Positions 42,877 through 54,056 are shown, counted from the stretch's first letter. The stretch: DNA of 64,000 nucleotides from Mauremys mutica (GCF_020497125.1 NC_059072.1:69447697-69511696); one strand, 5' to 3'. A program made the numbers and translations. The notes: a model not told the origin generated them from the letters alone.

Positions 42877-43604
42877 TGAAGTAGGTAAACTTGGTTTGCT
42901 GCCTTTAGGGATTTGCAACTGAGTCTCTAAAAATATAAACAGATTTATTCTGAAGTGCAGCAGTGAATTAATATCCTACACTGATCTCCCTCTGAAATCC
43001 CCAATTTACAGTCTTCTAGAATGCTAATTCCCTAATTTACCTGATAAAAATGTATAACTACAAATAAATTATACCACAGAATTAATCACATGCTACATTA
43101 GGTAAGAAGTAGAATACCTTGGCGTCTTCATTTGTTAATGATTGTAAGGTTACAACTTCCTAAGGGAGAAATTCAGATCCCTGTACAAAGAACAAGTAAA
43201 CAGGCTGTGTGAACTGGTTCTCTGAGACAATTTGGGAAGAAAGCCACCAGTTATATACACACCCAGTACTTTCACTCCACAGCCTTCTACTGCAGCCTTA
43301 CTCCTACAGTCGTGTCCACAGCCTGGACATTCTGTAAAGGGGACCGATAGTGAATCCACATAGTGAAGGTTCTTCTGATCTTGCATCTTCCATTTCCCAT
43401 CCCCTGCCCTCTCTCAGTGGTAGCATGGTAAAAGCTACCATAAATCACTGCCTGATACACTGGCATGGCCCGTCACAGGAGGGACCACTATATAGCAGTT
43501 CTGTTGCCTTTAGTCATCACCCAAAGCCCACTGAAGTTAATGAGAGTCTTTTGGCTCTTTAAGATCTTCCCAATGGCCCTTCTGTAAGCCACGGGGTTTG
43601 TCCA
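42877..43604. other. Unassigned non-coding DNA
   Basis: Nothing recognisable apart from short open frames. Confidence 0.45.
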
Positions 43605-43720
43605 GGACAGTGTGATTCTATAAATAGGGCACTAGACTAGGATTCAGGGGACCTGACATCTGCTTCTGGCTCAGTCACTGGCTTGTAGTGTGACTTTGAG
43701 GAAGAAACTTCAGGACAGAT
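43605..43720 (+). mobile_element. MIR SINE fragment
   Basis: The core reads GGGCACTAGACTAGGATTCA, GGGGACCTGACATCTGCTTC, TGGCTCAGTCACTGGCTTG and TGTGACTTTGAGGAAG, matching the MIR core and 3' region (TGGCTCTGCCACT...GTGACCTTGGG). It is ancient, as expected for MIR. Confidence 0.7.
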
Positions 43721-43835
43721 TTTCAAAGGTATTTAGGCACCTAAAGTTGCAGATAGGCACCAAGTAGTTTTTTGAAAGCACCTGCATGAGTTAGGTGCCT
43801 TACACCCACTGATTTTAATAGTGCCTAGCACAATA
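43721..43835. repeat. TTAGGCACCT fold-back repeat
   Basis: TTTAGGCACCTAAAG, GATAGGCACC and GTTAGGTGCCTTACACCC alternate in both orientations. Related words occur at 2820-2905 and 54057-54660. This is probably a common turtle non-autonomous repeat. Confidence 0.45.
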
Positions 43836-43862
43836 TGGCCTGATCTTCACTGTTGCTACTAA

Positions 43863-44168
43863 GGGTATATCCCCACAGTAATAAAAGACCTGTGGCATGG
43901 CCACGGCTGGTCTGGATCAACTGACTTGGGCTCGTGGGGTTCAGGCTGTGGGGCTAAAAGTTGCAATGTAGACTTTGGGGCTCAGGCTGGAGTTCAGGCT
44001 CTGACACCCCACAAGAGGGGTGGGTCTTAGAACTTAGGCTCCAGCCCAAGCCTGAACATCTGCACTGCTATTTTTAGTCCCACAGTCTGAACCCCACAAG
44101 CCTGAGTCAACTGACCTGGGCTCTGAGACTCAGTGCTGCAGGTTTTTTATTCCAGTGGAGACGTACTC
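43863..44168. mobile_element. Palindromic MITE, Harbinger-like ends
   Basis: The ends are GGGTATATCCCCACAGTAAT and, as the complement of the right end, GAGTACGTCTCCACTGGAAT, continuing as AAAAGACCTGTGGCA versus AAAAACCTGCAGCA. The 306-bp element is a near-perfect palindrome (AACCCCACAAGCCTGAGTCA and its complement). Flanks are TAA and TCC, so no clean duplication. Confidence 0.65.
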
Positions 44169-46667
44169 TCCAGATTATTGTAAAACAACTAATAATAATT
44201 TGGTCCCAATGGAAGTAAGAAATTTCCCATTTGGAAGTACTAAATAAGCACACAATAGAACCACAATCATGGTGAGACAACTAATGTAAACTTTCACCTC
44301 CAGAAAATGCACACTATAAAAATTGTTCCCTCAAAAAGTAGATTTCGTGTCACAGATTTCCCAGAATCTTTCCTTTTTTCTTGAGACAGTTTCTCTCAAA
44401 ATCTTCCCCTTTCCCAATTTATTAACCACTAGGAAACAATACCAGCTACTAGGGGGTTAAGCCACATCTTACTCAGTGCTACAACAAACACTATTTTCTC
44501 AAATACTTGGTGACTTAACACACATAATTATTTATTTTTGACAGCAAGCCACTCTCACTTGGGAGTATGGTGTGGCCTCCAATACATCCTCGCATGAGGA
44601 TTATAAAGAAGAACTCCTGCCTACTAAAATGAAAAACTACTTATTTCCCCATGCCCTACAGAAAGGGAGAGATGTGAGTTTTATAATAGAACCCAAATCC
44701 TGTTTATTTGTTTCAGTTGGTGTCCATCCGAATCAAAGCACTCAGTGGTAATCTGGAATGCATGGGATTGCATTGGGAAGCGTTTTATAAAATCAACTGC
44801 TATACTAGCATGTGAAAGTACGGTAGTGGATTTCCCAAGACACACTGTAGTGATGCTCACCTGTAGGCCGGAGTTCACATGAGAGTGGATCAGTGTCAAA
44901 GATGACTGTTCTGGATGCTGACAGTCAGTGAAAGACACCAATCTATGAGAATGGATCAAAGAAGAGAATGGGGAAGTGAAGAGCCAGGGAGCTTCAGATC
45001 CCCACCTCTCCCAACACTAAAACCCATTGAAATGGGCTCTGAAGTAGGTAATCTCTTTAAGGGTCCTTTTTGCAGGTATTTCCCACATCATCTTGCCAGA
45101 CCCTGTTCTCAGATGTGCAGACACCAAGATATCCAAAGGAGACAAGGGTTCTTTGTGTGGAAGTCCCATAACTTTGACAGCCTTCCCACCCTTCAGAGCC
45201 CACAGGACCACAGAGTAGCCCAGGTAAACTCCATGAGGCCAGAGAGGAATTGTGTGCATTTCCCTCATCCCATTCACTGCTCCTGGAGCCCTTCTAGTCT
45301 CTGCCCTCCTTCTTGCACAGAAACCAGCTCTGCAGTAGCTCTGTGCAGGGCCCAGAGAAGAGGTGGGTGGGTGACTGTGCTTTGGAGAATTCATGCTCAG
45401 AGGATCCCGTCTGTGTGTGAAGGTCAGGTGGGCAATCCAGACACAGGGTGGAATTTTTAGGAAAGAAATTACTTTTTTTTTTGTCATTTTGTACCACACA
45501 GGATCAGGAAAGCAGAGAAACTTTCAGGACATGCAAATTCAAGTCTCTAGCTGCCTATGATTCAAACCTAGAGAAAAAGACATCTGTTTAAACTCCTATG
45601 ATTTCTGGAATTCTCTTTGAAAATTTTTCTAACACAGTTCCTCGGCACATATTCATCCTCCTACTGTCAATCTCCCCCCTCTCACAAATTTTAACCTCCC
45701 CCCCCACGCTTTTTCTCTACACTACTTTCACTTAGGAAGCAAAGGGCAAATGCATTATACCTTTTCAAACAGCTTTTCTTGTGTTCAGGTTTATTTATTT
45801 TGTTTTCCTCTGCCATGGGCTATTCTGTCATGCTTAATTTGTGAAAATAACTCTTATTCTTGTAGATCAAAGCAGAGGCTTTCCTAGGAAATGCTGGTGT
45901 ATAGTCTCTTTTTATGATTTGTACTTGAGGTCTATTGCTAGAAGGATCTGAAATTTCTGTTCGCACAGCCTTCAGGTCCACCAGCCTGCTCTATTCCCCA
46001 CTGTACATGCTGTGCTAGTCTCCTCTACAGCCCACAGGGACTGCTCCATAAAAAGTCTTAACACGGTTTAAACATTTGGATAAACTTTATTGAAACTTTT
46101 GATGGAGCAGCTGTATAGGAGCCGCACAGATAGCAGCTCATTAGTGACAATGCTATGGGGATGGCAGCCTGTCATTTGTAGACCAGTAGAACTCGAAGAA
46201 TTTCTATCCAGCACCACTAGGTCTTGATCCACAACCTACTAAAGTCAGTAGGAATCTTTCCACTGAGTTCAGTGGACTTGGGATTAGGCCCTTCGTTCTG
46301 TCTTTTAACAGGTCCTGCGAAGTGCAATGTTGTTTATGCCTGTCTGTAATAATAAGATTTACAATAGAAGGTGATTCCAGCAGAATATAGGGTTTAATGT
46401 TGCTGTGTGTGTTCTGATTTTTGCAAGTTCCTATTAATTAAAATGTGTGACATTTTTGTCTGTCAAACATAGAATTGTGTGCGCATCATTTGAACCCCTA
46501 AGCAAACTCTTTGTAGGGTATAGTATTCTCACAGGAAATATACTGTTAGTTAGGTGTAAGATTGTAAGATGTAGAATTTCTGCAGAACAAAAAGAAAGAT
46601 GGTGCTGATGTAACCCACACACCTTCTGGGTGTGGTGTTCTGTCCCATCTAGTGTCACCGAGACCAC
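44169..46667. other. Unassigned DNA with overlapping long frames
   Basis: No family recognised. Around 44915-45499 the plus strand is open for 181 codons and the minus strand for 160 codons in overlap. Neither shows motifs or a clear amino-acid pattern, and an A-rich/T-rich run at 45471-45482 abuts them. At 46215-46295 there is another CTAAAGTCAGTAGG/CCACTGAGTTCAGTGG fold-back. Confidence 0.4.
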
Positions 46668-46670
46668 TTA

Positions 46671-46957
46671 GGGCAGGTCTACACTACGGCGGGGATCGAC
46701 ACTCTGAGATTGATCCACCAGTGGTCGATTTAGTGGGTCTAGTAAAGACCAATCAAATCAACTGCAGATTGCTCTCCAGTTGACCCCTGTACTCTACCCC
46801 TGATGAGAAGAGTAAGGTAAGTCAACGGGAGAGTTTCTCCCATCGACCTCCAATGGTGTAGACTCAGCGGTAACTCGACCTAAGGTATGTCAACTCCAGC
46901 TACGTTGATGGAGTCGCGTAGCGTAGATCGACTTACCACAGTAGTGTAGACATAGTC
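46671..46957. mobile_element. Harbinger MITE with TTA duplication
   Basis: This 287-bp element has ends GGGCAGGTCTACACTACGG and, as the complement of the right end, GACTATGTCTACACTACTG. TTA lies on both sides (46668-46670 and 46958-46960). The interior holds several GATCGAC/GTCGACC-type words in both orientations and no gene. The GTCTACACTA core matches the autonomous-type copy at 10984. Confidence 0.88.
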
Positions 46958-46980
46958 TTAGAGAGAGTTAAATGAGTCTG

Positions 46981-47105
46981 CTCTACAGCCTACGCTAAGA
47001 GCCAGTTGGCTTTTAGCTCTTGCGGTAGAGGCTCATGCACTAAGCTCCAGAGGTTCTAGGTTCGATCCCTCCCATAGGCAATCAGGGTCTGTCGGTGTTA
47101 CGCTG
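46981..47105 (+). mobile_element. tRNA-derived SINE
   Basis: The head contains TTAGCTCTTGCGGTAGAGG (A-box-like) and GGTTCTAGGTTCGATCCC. The B-box consensus GGTTCGATCCC is exact at 47059-47069. It differs from the Cry SINE at 14846, so it is a second SINE family. It starts just 24 bp after the MITE. Confidence 0.65.
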
Positions 47106-48343
47106 ACACTCAACTAATTGAAGTTACTTCATTGAGATTGACTGAGAAAACTGGGTTTATGGTATATTGATACTCTACCAACAAGTACCTCCATCCTTGT
47201 GCCTGCTGCATGGTAGCCAGGCATAATTCAGTTTGTGAGCACGAGCAGGGTCCCCTGCTAAACCCTATCAGGTGCTAGCCAGTCAGGTGGCAGTGGCAGT
47301 GATGGGCAGAGTCTGGATAAGTCATCTCCCTCTGCCCCTCACCCATATACACACACTCTATACCTGGCCAGCAGAGTCACCTGCACACATTGAAAAGATA
47401 GGTGAGCTGACACTGCAGTGTGCTCTCAACCAGAAGCCTGAAGGAGATATTCTCACTGTCAATCAGAATTCTTCCTGGGGACTCCTGCTGCAGTGTGGCC
47501 CTTTCCACACCCTCCTGGTTGGCAGTCACTTAAAAGCCAATAGCAATTTAGAGCCCAATCCAATGGACAAACTGTCCATTTATCTCTAGTGGCAGAAGGA
47601 CTTGGGCCGTTAATTCTTAGGGGGTAGAGTCTGCTACCCTTACTCACAAAGAGCAGAACCCTACCATGCAAGCAGTTCCACAGTATAAAGTAATAGATAC
47701 ATTGGGAGAATCAGTTCGTTTATACCAAATGCATTTACATTATAATCTTTATTTTATTTTATACAAGGTAAGTTAAATGTGGCTGATGTTTCCAATCTTC
47801 TATTGTATTCAATCTTTTTTGCTGCTAATATGAAAGGAAAGGTTTCAATCTAAATATTTAAGGAATTCTGTATTGTTTGCCTATATTGTATATTTAAATA
47901 AGGACAGTGCCTAGATTCTTGATCTAAGATGATCTAATTGTTTGACTAATTTTACTAATATTTTAATGACACCAGTGGTGGTATTTTGACTGTGTTTGTC
48001 ATTCTGATGTCATAAGAGAAATGTTTAGTGTCCCCATAAACTCAACAGTAGAACTGCAGGTGCATTAACTTTTCACATCACTGAGGAAGTCCTGAATTGT
48101 TGTAAAAAGTATTTTTACTGCCATCTTGTGGTGTTGCAGATTTTCAATGACCAAAATGACATTTTTTTTAAACTAAAGGCCTTGTCTGAATCTTGCGCAA
48201 GCAGAAGAAAACAGGCTAATAAGTTTATACTGGTAGCTGTTTTCTAACATGTGCAGTGGCACTTGGTTCAGTGTTATCGTTGATACACAATGAACATTCA
48301 TAACAAAGCTAATTATTAGTATGCAGGAGCTCTATACACGTTA
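47106..48343. other. Unassigned non-coding DNA
   Basis: No gene or repeat recognised. Confidence 0.45.
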
Positions 48344-48348
48344 GTTAC

Positions 48349-49610
48349 TGTAATCGGTCGCGTCGGGGCTCAACCCTCCTGCGGGCCGGAGGGGAGCCAC
48401 ACCGACTCACTCCACGTCTTCTGTGGAACCGGCTGAACAATAATAATCAGTGTTTAGAGGCTCAGGCCCTCGGTTGCAGGGGCTGAGCAGCAGTCAGTAT
48501 AACGAGCTCAGGCCCTTTGAAGCAGGGGCTGGGCAGCAAATAGTCAATAAGCTCAGGCCCTTTGGAGCAGGGGCTGAGCAGCAAATAGTCAATAAGCTCA
48601 GGCCCTTTGAGGCAGGGCTGAACAGCAAATAGTCAATAAGCTCAGGCCCTTTGGAGCAGGGGCTGAGCAGCCGACAAAGTTAGAGAGCTCAGGCCCTTTG
48701 TGGCAGGGGCTGAGCAGTAAACAGTACAGGAAGCTCAGGCCCTTGGTTGCAGGGGCTGAGCAGCAAACAATATATAAGGAGCTCAGGCCCTTTGTCTGCT
48801 GCCCAGCCCCTGCACCAAAGTCAGAGAGCTCAGGCCCTTGGTTGCAGGGGCTGAGCAGCAATCAGCACAATAAACTCAGGCCCTTTGGAGCAGGGCTGAG
48901 CGAGGGGGAAAACTGCCACCCATGAGTGGGGTGGCAGGGGGGACACAGGCCCACCCACTCCACTGTGTCCCAGCCCGGGGCCCTAGCAGCGGCTATCACC
49001 GCTGCTGGTCAGTGGGGTCCTGACCGCAACACACTGACATCGGGACCTCTGTGTCTGTAGCCTGACAGGGGTCGGCTACCCCAGGGCTACTTCCATTTTC
49101 CCCATCAGGGCTTACCTCGTCTGGGGCACCAGCTCCAGGCCAGTCAACCTGCATAGGCTCCTCCAGACCAGGGCTTGGTGGCAGGTCTGGCAGCTCCTCG
49201 GGGAAGTCCGGCCAGGCGTGCTCAGGCGGCTCTTCCGGGTAACAGCAGGGGCGGGGAAGCTCCGGCGGCTCCTCTTCGTAGGGGGTGCGGGGGAGTTCCA
49301 GCGGCGGCCCCCAGTACCTGTCACGGGGATGCTCCAGCGGCTCCTCGTCGTAGTGGGTGCGGGGAAGCTCCGGCCAGTCAGGACAGCTGCCTCGGGTCCT
49401 GGAGGGTTCCCAGTCAGGAGCTCCCGCCGGCACGTCTGCTCCCGGCGGTGGCTGGGCTCTAACTGAGCTCTGGCGGCCGGCTTTTCTACTTCCTGTCCCG
49501 CCCCTTGACTTCCAGGGGGCGGGGACTGGTGGTGGTGGCTCCGCCCACTTGGGTGTCTGTAAGGGAGCTCCCTCCTCAGGGCAGGAGGGGAGCCACACCG
49601 ACTCACTACA
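48349..49610 (-). mobile_element. 1.26-kb TG...CA element (LTR-type) with 5-bp duplication
   Basis: It begins TGTAATCGGTCGCGTCGGGG and ends CCACACCGACTCACTACA. GTTAC flanks both sides (48344-48348 and 49611-49615), a 5-bp target duplication. The complement of the right end (TGTAGTGAGTCGG) resembles the left end. A direct repeat of about 45 bp lies near both ends (about 48370-48414 and 49566-49610), centred on GGAGGGGAGCCACACCGACT. The left part is a tandem array; the right part is GC-rich and open on the minus strand for about 200 codons (Pro/Glu-rich, ELPRTPYEEEPPELPR). It is either a solo LTR or a small non-autonomous LTR element with short terminal repeats. Confidence 0.7.
48461..48905 (+). 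repeat. Tandem array, ten units of 44-48 bp
   Basis: Unit starts (CTCAGGCCC) are at about 48461, 48507, 48552, 48597, 48641, 48688, 48734, 48782, 48829 and 48875. Each unit has CTCAGGCCCTTTGG, GCAGGGGCTGAGCAGCAA and a variable AT-rich spacer such as TAGTCAATAAG. In the eighth unit the GCAGGGGCTG part is inverted (CTGCTGCCCAGCCCCTGC at 48797-48814). The array belongs to the TG...CA element. Confidence 0.92.
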
Positions 49611-49615
49611 GTTAC

Positions 49616-49858
49616 AAAAAGGGAAACAACCTGTTATTTTTGGGGGTCTTCCACACAGTGGCAGATAGGAGAAAGAGATTTTAAAAATAGAAAAAATATG
49701 ATTGTAAAAGCATCATAATGGATTTTATTTCCTACTCATTCAGAAAACTGATTAGATTTCAAATTGATGGTGTTATTATAAACACTTATTTGCCTTTACA
49801 AACTCTGTGCAGCCTGCAAAGGCCTCTTTCTGACTATGGCTTTGCTGTAGATACCGTA
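49616..49858. other. Short unassigned stretch
   Basis: No feature recognised between the TG...CA element and the next retroposed repeat. Confidence 0.5.
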
Positions 49859-49868
49859 GACTCCCCAC

Positions 49869-49998
49869 TTGCATCCGAAGAAGTGGGTATTCACCCACGA
49901 AAGCTCATGCTGCAAAACGTCTGTTAGTCTATAAGGTGCCACAGGATTCTTTGCTGCTTCTACAGAACCAGCCTAACACGGCTACCCCTCTGATACTT
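49869..49998 (-). mobile_element. Second copy of the AGTATCAGAGGGG retroposed repeat
   Basis: This 130-bp copy is in antisense, flanked by a 10-bp direct repeat GACTCCCCAC (49859-49868 and 49999-50008). On the plus strand it starts TTGCATCCGAAGAAGTGGG and ends CCCCTCTGATACTT. It contains the same GTGGGT/ACCCAC hairpin followed by GAAA. Comparison with 4794-4928 fixes the family's ends. Confidence 0.85.
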
Positions 49999-50119
49999 GA
50001 CTCCCCACCGCCGCTACAAACACTTAGAGCGTGCTTAACTTTAAGCACTAAATTGGCTTCAATGGGATGACCCATGTGCTTAAAGCTAAGCATGGTGCAT
50101 AATGGTCTGCAGGATTGCG

Positions 50120-50323
50120 GCTGTAGAATGCATTATTCTGGGCTGCAGCACTGGCTAGCCACCTGAGTGCCAGCCTGGTTGAGACCCTAAGTACTCGGGC
50201 AGTGAGTCTGTGCCACTGCCTGCACTACCATGCTACATTGCTATTTTTAGCATGCTAGCTCCATCAAAGCTCATGTCTACCTAAGGTGGCAATTGCACCT
50301 CCAGCTGCCATGTAGGCGTCCCC
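50120..50323. mobile_element. Half of a palindromic MITE
   Basis: It contains GCACTGGCTAGCCACCTGAG, GCTATTTTTAGCATGCTAGC and the terminus-like CATGTAGGCGTCCCC, complement GGGGACGCCTACATG, close to the GGGTACGTCTACAC ends of other MITEs here. The left half seems lost. Confidence 0.5.
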
Positions 50324-51567
50324 TTCCTGGAAGGCTCAAAGCAGGGCTTGGTAGAAAGCCTACATTCTTCCCTCAAAGCCCAGCAGGTGGCAGTGCTGGG
50401 CTTGCTGCTGCCCACTGGGAATTGGCTCTACTCTGGTGTTTCCCTAGTATTAACCCAGAGACTCTAGGAATCCCTAACATGTACAAGATTTGTTTATTTG
50501 TTCACAAGGTGTCCAGTCCAATTTTGTAGGCAAGCAGCCAAGCCTTTTGATGTTTGTCCATGACTAGTCAATAGTCATTAAAACCCTCAAAGACCATTTT
50601 CATTTCCAGGAAAGTCTTCTATGATTAACATTATACTTGCTGTGAATAAAAGCAAAGGGTTTATCTGTTTACCTGAAATAGCGGACAGTTTCCTTTTTCA
50701 CTCTGGTGGATTATGCCACCTTATGGAATTCAGGAGACATTACAGTGTGCTCTAAAGAATCCAACAGGGTAAGTAAAGAATCAAAAAAAGAAAAAAAGAA
50801 AAAAAACAGAAACAGAGAGGGATTCTTGTTTCTGGGCTTATTGAACTTTTAAGTTACTTTCCATTTTAAATGATGGCTCACAACTTAATATTTGACATGG
50901 ATGTAAAGAGTTAACCGTGCTGTATAACCAAACTAATGAATTCATTACTTATATATTCCTCTAGAAACCAGTGATGGGAGAGAAGATGTGGAGTTTTAGG
51001 ACGTGTTTTTACTAGTGGCTAACACAGTGCTCAGAGTCCTACTAGCCAGGAGAGTGACAGAGATAAAATTTAGGGAAAACATCCAAAAGTTTGCTAAGCA
51101 ATAAAAAAATCCCTTTTGAATTATTCCCTCACTATTTGCCAGATTTGCAACCTCAGAGACATTTTCCATTACCTTTTCTACTTCTCCCATATCCAGGCAC
51201 TCATAAAGTCCTGTTCTCCGTTCACCTACAGCTTCCTTAAATTTTGTCCTCTCCTATATATTTCCACTGCTAAAACCAATGTATGTTTATTAGCACTTCA
51301 ACCACATACCCTTTGACTGGCCTTCTCACTTCTGACCTTTCCTGCTTCCAGTATATCCACATCACAGCTACTAAAATGTTCTTCCTGTCGTAGCACTCCA
51401 GCAATATCAACCCCTCTTCTCAAATCCCATCACTGGCTTCCTCTCTTTCTCTCCATCGAGCTCACTTTGTTTGCTCTCATCCGTTAAGGCTCAGCACGGC
51501 TCTGCCCCTGAATAAATATCTGCTTTCATAGCCTTCTTCTTTTTTCATCACTTCTTAATCTCCTCTA
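50324..51567. other. Unassigned non-coding DNA
   Basis: No gene or repeat recognised. An A-rich simple stretch lies at 50785-50812. Confidence 0.5.
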
Positions 51568-51758
51568 TGGCTTCTAGCCAGGATGGACTGGGATGGTGTT
51601 CCTAGCCTCTGTTTGCCAGAAGCTGGGAATGGACGATGGGATGGATCACTTGATGATTACCTGTTCTCTGTGGCACCTGGCATGGGCCACTGTCAGAAGA
51701 CAGGATACTGGGCTAGATGGATCTTTGGTCTGACCCAGTATGGCCGTTCTTATGTTCC
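51568..51758 (+). mobile_element. CR1 3' end, different subfamily
   Basis: It reads GATGGATCACTTGATGATTA, GGCACCTGGCATGGGCCACT, GATACTGGGCTAGATGGATC and GACCCAGTATGGCCGTTCTT ATGTTC. This is a CR1 3' end, but its tail differs from the TTCTATGA type at 5058, so it is a separate subfamily. Confidence 0.88.
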
Positions 51759-53754
51759 TAACTGCTCTTTTCGTGTCCTCCCAAGTTTCAACATTGTACC
51801 TTCTTTCATGCCATCCCTATACTTGTAACAGTCTCTCATTTACCATGAGCCAACCACCATCTCCTCCTTCATATCCCGCCTTAAAATTCAGTCCTCTAGA
51901 TTTCTCTAACCTGAACATGGGCCAAAATGGGCCTCAGCTGCTCCCAGAATAGCAGAGGAACAAGAGTAGTGCAAGCCACCTTTACCATCCCTTTGGATTT
52001 CACACCAAGCAGAGTTCAGACTCAATGATAAACTGGACCCAATAACCAGCAGCAGATGAGACAGAGCAGTACCCTCCTACTTCCATCTGAAACTTAATGG
52101 AAGAGAAGCCAAAATAAGATGAGCCTGTATTTGCCAGCAGCAGAGTCTAGATTTTTCCCCCCTAAAGAACAGATGATCTCAGAGGTTTACGAAACACTTC
52201 CAAGGCTGAGTACAGATCCATTGTAGCATAATTTTAAGTAACCTAAGCCACTGATTATCATGGTGGATGGTATCTCAGAAGACATGCTATCAGTTAAAAA
52301 GACAGACACAGTGAAGGATCTGGGAGAACTAATGTGATCAAAAATGTAGAGGAAAAAAATATGGAAGATAAGAAAGAGCTTAGAGAAATCTTTTAAATCA
52401 GCTGCTAGACGGTTAAAACAATATGAAAGGAACAGTAAAAAGAATTACAATTATAAGATAAAAGGGAGCAAATAAAACATCTGTCTAAGTTCAAATATGT
52501 TTGTGCTACCAAAAAGCACTACTACAATGTCCCTCTAATGCCCCGGTCACAGGCAGATGCATCATAAGAAGCATAACAAAATGCTGGCAATGTGAAAAAT
52601 ACAACAATTGCCCCAGGCAAAACCTTGGAACTGTCTGTAACAAGAGGGGAAGCATCTCAGGGACCACCCACATCTATCTATTTAGTTAAGCAGAAAAGTG
52701 GTGGTCCATGAAGCGACTCTGTAGACAATTTCAGCAACCGTCAGAGTATTTATTAGAGACACTTTGACCAATGTGATAGAAATGAGTATATTTCAGTTCA
52801 GATCACACGTGGAATAGTCACCTGAGTTTCTGAATGACAGTTTGCTCTGTTATTCCTGAATAGAAAAGTTGACAGCCGTAGAAAAGCCATGCTGTTGTTC
52901 TGCTTCTTCAGAGCTACAGATTACTAGGCTATTACAGTAGCGAGCTGCTGACTTTCTTATTGACTTCAGCTGGAGCTGTGGGTGCCCAGCACTTCTGAAA
53001 AGCCAGCCCAAGGCATCACACCAGTCAGAATTTCCCTTGGGGCTCCTGCTGCAAAGCAGTCCCTCTGCACAGCTCAATGCATAGCTGTCCTTTAAAAGGC
53101 ACAATTTAACCTTTGCTATATCCTTCAGCCATCCCAGCTTGGGTGATGGACTTGCATTATTTTGTACAATTGAGCAGAATTGGACCTGGATGGTTCACAT
53201 GGCTGGTTGGTAAGTTCGGCACTGCTCTTCTCTTGGAGTTAGCACTGATACAACACTCAGCAACCCAACATGGTGATAGTAGTCATTAGCTTTCCTGGGA
53301 TGGTGTCTTTCTGAAGAGATGGCAATCTTTGGAAGGAAACTCATCCACCAACATAATTTTGGATGCCTTCTATGGAGACCAATTCAGGAATGGAGGTACC
53401 ACTCTGATACCATGCTCTCTCATGCCACACAGAGAAATACCCACAACCTCAGTCCCCTCTTCTTCTCCTCCTGCTGTCTACTTCCTCCTCGTCCCAAATT
53501 CTAACTCACTGGCACCATCAATGACTTCATGTAGGTGCAGAAATAGTTTGGATTTTGTTTAACTATATTAATCCAGGCCTGAGGTGGCCTACCAACCAAA
53601 AAATATAAACAGTATTTACACTGCAGTCACACAGTACTTAGAGGAAAAAATATATGGACCTTAGCAACATAGATGACATGCAAAGAGCAGCCCAGGACAG
53701 ACAGGGATGGTGAGCCCTAAGCAAGGTTTCCAGATTCTAGTAGCTGTGGGAGGC
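51759..53754. other. Unassigned non-coding DNA
   Basis: No gene supported. At about 52965-53000 GGAGCTGTGGGTGCCCAGCA resembles a common amniote repeat piece. Confidence 0.45.
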
Positions 53755-53862
53755 CACAACTGAGATCAGAGAACCATTGTGTTAGGCACAGTACAGATAT
53801 TTTGTTAGAGACAGCCCCTTCCCCAGGGAGCTTACAGTCTAAATAGACAAGCCAGACAATGG
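53755..53862 (+). repeat. Old L2/MIR-like 3' piece
   Basis: CCATTGTGTTAGGCACAGTA, GAGACAGCCCCTTCCCCAGG and GAGCTTACAGTCTAAATAGA are the hallmarks of the same family as 42700-42768. Confidence 0.55.
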
Positions 53863-54056
53863 TAAATGACCCTGTTATAACAATTTCTTATGTTCTAACT
53901 CTGGAATACAAACATACTAAACACATGGACAATCTAACACTCAACTAATAAATAAATAATGCTTTGCATATGTCATTGCCTGTCAGGAATTATACCACCT
54001 CTCTGGGTCCAAGGAAGCACAAGCAGTTGGACTGAGCTGCCCATGTAAAATAAGGG
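53863..54056. other. Short unassigned stretch
   Basis: Nothing recognised. Confidence 0.5.

Noticed and set aside
48461..48905. Regular repeats with spacers, similar at first sight to a CRISPR array
   Set aside because: Unit spacing varies from 44 to 48 bp, the spacers are similar to each other, one half-unit is inverted, and the genome is vertebrate. It is a tandem minisatellite inside an LTR-type element.
49000..49600. CpG-rich, GC-rich region as a host promoter or CpG island with a 200-codon gene
   Set aside because: It lies wholly between the TG...CA ends with a GTTAC duplication, so it belongs to a repeat. The frame starts with GTG, not ATG, and is low in complexity.
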